The notes under the pieces: model-generated | Databases searched by the model: none | The model's input: only the letters and a program-made list of their open reading frames with translations | Told to the model about the DNA's origin: nothing | Made by a program: the position numbers and the translations under genes | Part shown: one piece after another, positions 6,633-8,503 of the stretch | Numbering within the stretch: the stretch's first letter is position 1 | Layout: every line of letters begins with the position of its first letter | Source of the DNA: Spirochaetales bacterium | GTDB lineage: Bacteria > Spirochaetota > Spirochaetia > JAGLYY01 | Direction: 5' to 3' | NCBI GenBank assembly: GCA_023131935.1 | Contig: JAGLYY010000128.1 | Coordinates: forward strand, 1 to 8,503 | DNA length: 8,503 bases

Positions 6633-6884
6633 ATGTATCGCATCAGGATTCAGGGAACACTGGACCCGAGTTGGTCGGAATGGCTGGAGAGCATGTCGAT
6701 TGTCCACGAAAAGCAATCAAACGGATACCCGATCACGGTACTTACCGTACATGTTGCTGATCAGGCGGACCTTCGGGGAATCCTTACAAGGATCTGGGAT
6801 CTGAATTTATACGTGATATCGGTAACCCGGCTTGACGAAGAAATGGGGCAACCGTGGGATAGACAACTGAGTTCCCCGGTATAA
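6633..6884 (+). CDS. Small conserved protein of unknown function (DPSWSEWL motif)
   Basis: This is a soluble protein of 83 residues, or 91 if it starts at 6609. I chose 6633 because it has GAGG at good spacing and because the protein then opens with YRIRIQGTLDPSWSEWL. As I recall, that is how a widespread family of small uncharacterised bacterial proteins begins; I know no Pfam name for it. Visible features are an N-terminal beta-strand, W14 and W17 in the DPSWSEWL motif, a second strand at about 34-41 (ITVLTVHV) and a conserved-looking DQADLRGIL at 43-51. The segment IWDLNLYVISV follows, then a polar tail. There is no signal peptide or membrane helix. It lies 24 nt before the radical SAM gene and is almost certainly co-transcribed. 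It might be a partner protein, but it does not resemble the winged-helix PqqD fold or a leader-core RiPP precursor. Confidence 0.7.
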   Translation: MYRIRIQGTLDPSWSEWLESMSIVHEKQSNGYPITVLTVHVADQADLRGILTRIWDLNLYVISVTRLDEEMGQPWDRQLSSPV

Positions 6885-6893
6885 GAAAACACC

Positions 6894-6901
6894 AGGGAGG
6901 T
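6894..6901 (+). promoter_or_regulatory. Strong ribosome binding site of the radical SAM gene
   Basis: AGGGAGGT lies 7 nt before the ATG at 6909. It is the strongest site in the window and suggests the enzyme is translated efficiently, independently of the gene before it. Confidence 0.85.
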
Positions 6902-6908
6902 AGTAGAA

Positions 6909-8363
6909 ATGAACAAGAAGATCGTTGACAACTTCATCACGCGAAAGATTGTGGTGGACAGGATTACCGGCAGCCTTACCGGGAAACGGGAAGATCTACG
7001 GAAACTTGTAGATCTGGGGGGGAAAGTGCCGATAAAGGATCCCGGCTTGAAAGCACTCGGCCATGACATCGATGAGGACACCGGAATGGCCAAACTCTTC
7101 ATGCGGTTCGGCGATCTGGGCGTTCAACACTGCAAACGCAAGCTGGCGGAAAACCTGATCTTCAACTGGGGAATCACCGGTAAAAACATCCGTTTTGCCC
7201 TTGCGGAGAAGGATATCTGGGTGCCCAGTTTTATCGTTATCAGCCCCACAATGCGTTGTAATCTCAAGTGCACCGGATGCTACTCCGGCCTGTACAGTAA
7301 GGATGGAGAGCTCTCCGAAGAGGAAATCGATCGTATCCTGGCCGAATGCCGACGCCTGGGTATCTATTTCGTTGTTGTGTCCGGAGGCGAGCCCTACCTC
7401 ATGAAAGATGTCTGGCTGCGCCTGTTCAAGAAGTACAACGACATATACTTCCTTACCTATACCAACGGGACCCTTCTCGATGAGCCGACCGTGAAAGAAC
7501 TAGTTCGATTGGGAAATGTGGCTCCGGGAATCAGTGTTGAAGGATTCAAAGATTACACGGACAAACGCCGCGGCGAAGGTGTGTACGACAAGGTTATGAA
7601 GTCCATGGATCTCCTCAAGAAGGAGGGGGTGATCTTCGGGATCAGCGTTACCTACACCAGTGAAAACATCGATCAAATCACCACGGATGAATTCGTCCAG
7701 TACTGTATCGACAAGGGTGCCCTGTTCGCCTGGTACTTCATGTTCATGCCTGTGGGTAAGGACCCGATTCTCGAGCTTGTGCCCACTCCGGAGCAGCGGG
7801 TGTACTGCGGTAATCGAATTGAAGAACTTCGCAAAAAGCACCCTCTGTTCATGGCTGATTTCTGGAACGACGGTCCCGCGGCAGGGGGATGTCTTGCGGG
7901 TGCGCGGGCGTACCTTCACATCCTGAACTCCGGAAGAATCGAGCCCTGTGTGTTCGCCCACTTCGGTGTGGACAACATCCGGGAAGTCACGATACGCGAG
8001 GCGGCAAACTCCCCCTTCTTCAAAGCAATTAGAAGGGAGTTTCCCTACAACGATATCGGAAACCTCAAACGCCCCTGCATGATCATCGACAATCCCCAGG
8101 TGCTGCGGAAAGTGGTAGACGAACACCTCGTGCCTCAGGGTCACAAGCACTCCGAAGATATCATCCACGATCCGGCGGTGGTGGACTGGATCGATCGATA
8201 CGCTGAGAAGTTCAAGAATCTCACTGAACCGGTCTGGCAGAAGTTGATCCAGGATCCGGACTACCGGTGGTATAAACATGGTAAGGAATACGAGGAACTG
8301 TTCCGCTTCCGGAATTCCACGCGGCATCGGGACAGGAAACATACAGACGATATCACGGCTTGA
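6909..8363 (+). CDS. Radical SAM protein with SPASM/Twitch-like C-terminal region
   Basis: This iron-sulfur enzyme of 484 residues would split S-adenosylmethionine to start a radical reaction; the substrate is unknown. The cluster motif is CNLKCTGC (C117, C121, C124), followed by the SAM-binding GGEP at 159-162 and a barrel with TNGT at 185-188 and SVEG at 209-212. About 110 residues precede the cluster motif, mostly helical, which is a long N-terminal extension. The C-terminal part has C328 (GGCLAG), C347 (IEPCVF) and C390 (KRPC), plus C300. These could bind a second cluster of SPASM or Twitch type, but fewer cysteines are present than in the seven-cysteine SPASM pattern. A charged tail of about 70 residues ends the protein. 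It is the second gene of a pair with the small protein. Radical SAM function is certain; the reaction cannot be read. Confidence 0.93.
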   Translation: MNKKIVDNFITRKIVVDRITGSLTGKREDLRKLVDLGGKVPIKDPGLKALGHDIDEDTGMAKLFMRFGDLGVQHCKRKLAENLIFNWGITGKNIRFALAEKDIWVPSFIVISPTMRCNLKCTGCYSGLYSKDGELSEEEIDRILAECRRLGIYFVVVSGGEPYLMKDVWLRLFKKYNDIYFLTYTNGTLLDEPTVKELVRLGNVAPGISVEGFKDYTDKRRGEGVYDKVMKSMDLLKKEGVIFGISVTYTSENIDQITTDEFVQYCIDKGALFAWYFMFMPVGKDPILELVPTPEQRVYCGNRIEELRKKHPLFMADFWNDGPAAGGCLAGARAYLHILNSGRIEPCVFAHFGVDNIREVTIREAANSPFFKAIRREFPYNDIGNLKRPCMIIDNPQVLRKVVDEHLVPQGHKHSEDIIHDPAVVDWIDRYAEKFKNLTEPVWQKLIQDPDYRWYKHGKEYEELFRFRNSTRHRDRKHTDDITA

Positions 8364-8444
8364 CTCAATTGAATTAAAATGTCGAAACAACTCTCCTCCC
8401 TCTGAATTCTCTTTATGGGTCCTGTTAGCTCTGAGGAAAATGAT

Positions 8445-8473
8445 TTGACAGGGTCCGGATATCACGATAAGCT
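8445..8473 (+). promoter_or_regulatory. Possible promoter reading out of the window
   Basis: An exact TTGACA (8445-8450) is followed after 17 nt by TAAGCT (3 of 6 for a -10 box). The 140 bp after the radical SAM stop hold no gene, and I saw no convincing terminator in them. The -10 match is poor, so this is a weak call that would serve a gene beyond the edge. Confidence 0.2.
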
Positions 8474-8503
8474 TCTCCCAATGTCTATTGTAAAAGTCAC
8501 TAA

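Noticed and set aside
8416..8456. CCTGT/ACAGG arms and repeated GGGTCC after the radical SAM gene as a terminator
   Set aside because: The arms are 5 bp with a long loop of over 20 nt and there is no T tract.
7500..8465. Open frame of 321 codons on the minus strand across the radical SAM gene
   Set aside because: It lies opposite a gene with clear radical SAM motifs and a strong ribosome binding site, shows no recognisable domain, and is explained by the biased third positions of that gene.

Overview
This 8.5 kb bacterial window carries seven protein genes in four transcription blocks. No RNA gene, CRISPR array, transposase or phage gene was seen. Most genes have AGGAG-type ribosome binding sites 6-8 nt before the start. 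A MalT-like LuxR regulator, a DUF2089/DUF4097 pair and a non-canonical radical SAM enzyme suggest a free-living, probably anaerobic bacterium. Spirochaetota is my best guess, but this is an impression from gene content and not a demonstrated assignment.

Layout. (1) 15-875, minus: endonuclease IV (nfo), with all nine metal ligands of the family present. (2) 999-4466, plus: a six-helix DUF998 membrane protein, then an 885-residue MalT/LAL-type ATPase regulator with a C-terminal LuxR helix-turn-helix and a TTG start. (3) 4515-6206, minus, convergent with the regulator: a two-gene operon of a DUF2089 zinc-ribbon/HTH protein (promoter-proximal) and a large DUF4097 repeat protein. The DUF2089 stop codon abuts and overlaps the ribosome binding site of the second gene. 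A well-formed promoter with an exact TTGACA -35 box and two palindromic sequences lie upstream. (4) 6207-6632: an AT-rich, gene-poor stretch holding that promoter, a REP-like inverted repeat and a candidate rightward promoter. (5) 6633-8363, plus: a small conserved protein of about 83 residues followed 24 nt later by a 484-residue radical SAM protein with a three-cysteine C-terminal region.

How the genes may work together. The most system-like unit is the DUF2089-DUF4097 operon. The regulator ends, and the DUF4097 protein begins, with the same short helical SHOCT-like module. The DUF4097 protein then carries ten SGD-type turns spaced mostly 18-19 residues apart, which predicts a long beta-solenoid. 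This layout resembles the YvlB/LiaX proteins tied to envelope stress in Firmicutes. A regulator-scaffold interaction through the shared module is my inference. The small protein and radical SAM enzyme look co-transcribed and are a second unit of unknown function. The nfo gene and the MalT-like regulator look ordinary. Sampled lines of the radical SAM gene are about 52-57% GC and those of the DUF4097 gene about 33-42%, so the blocks may have different histories.
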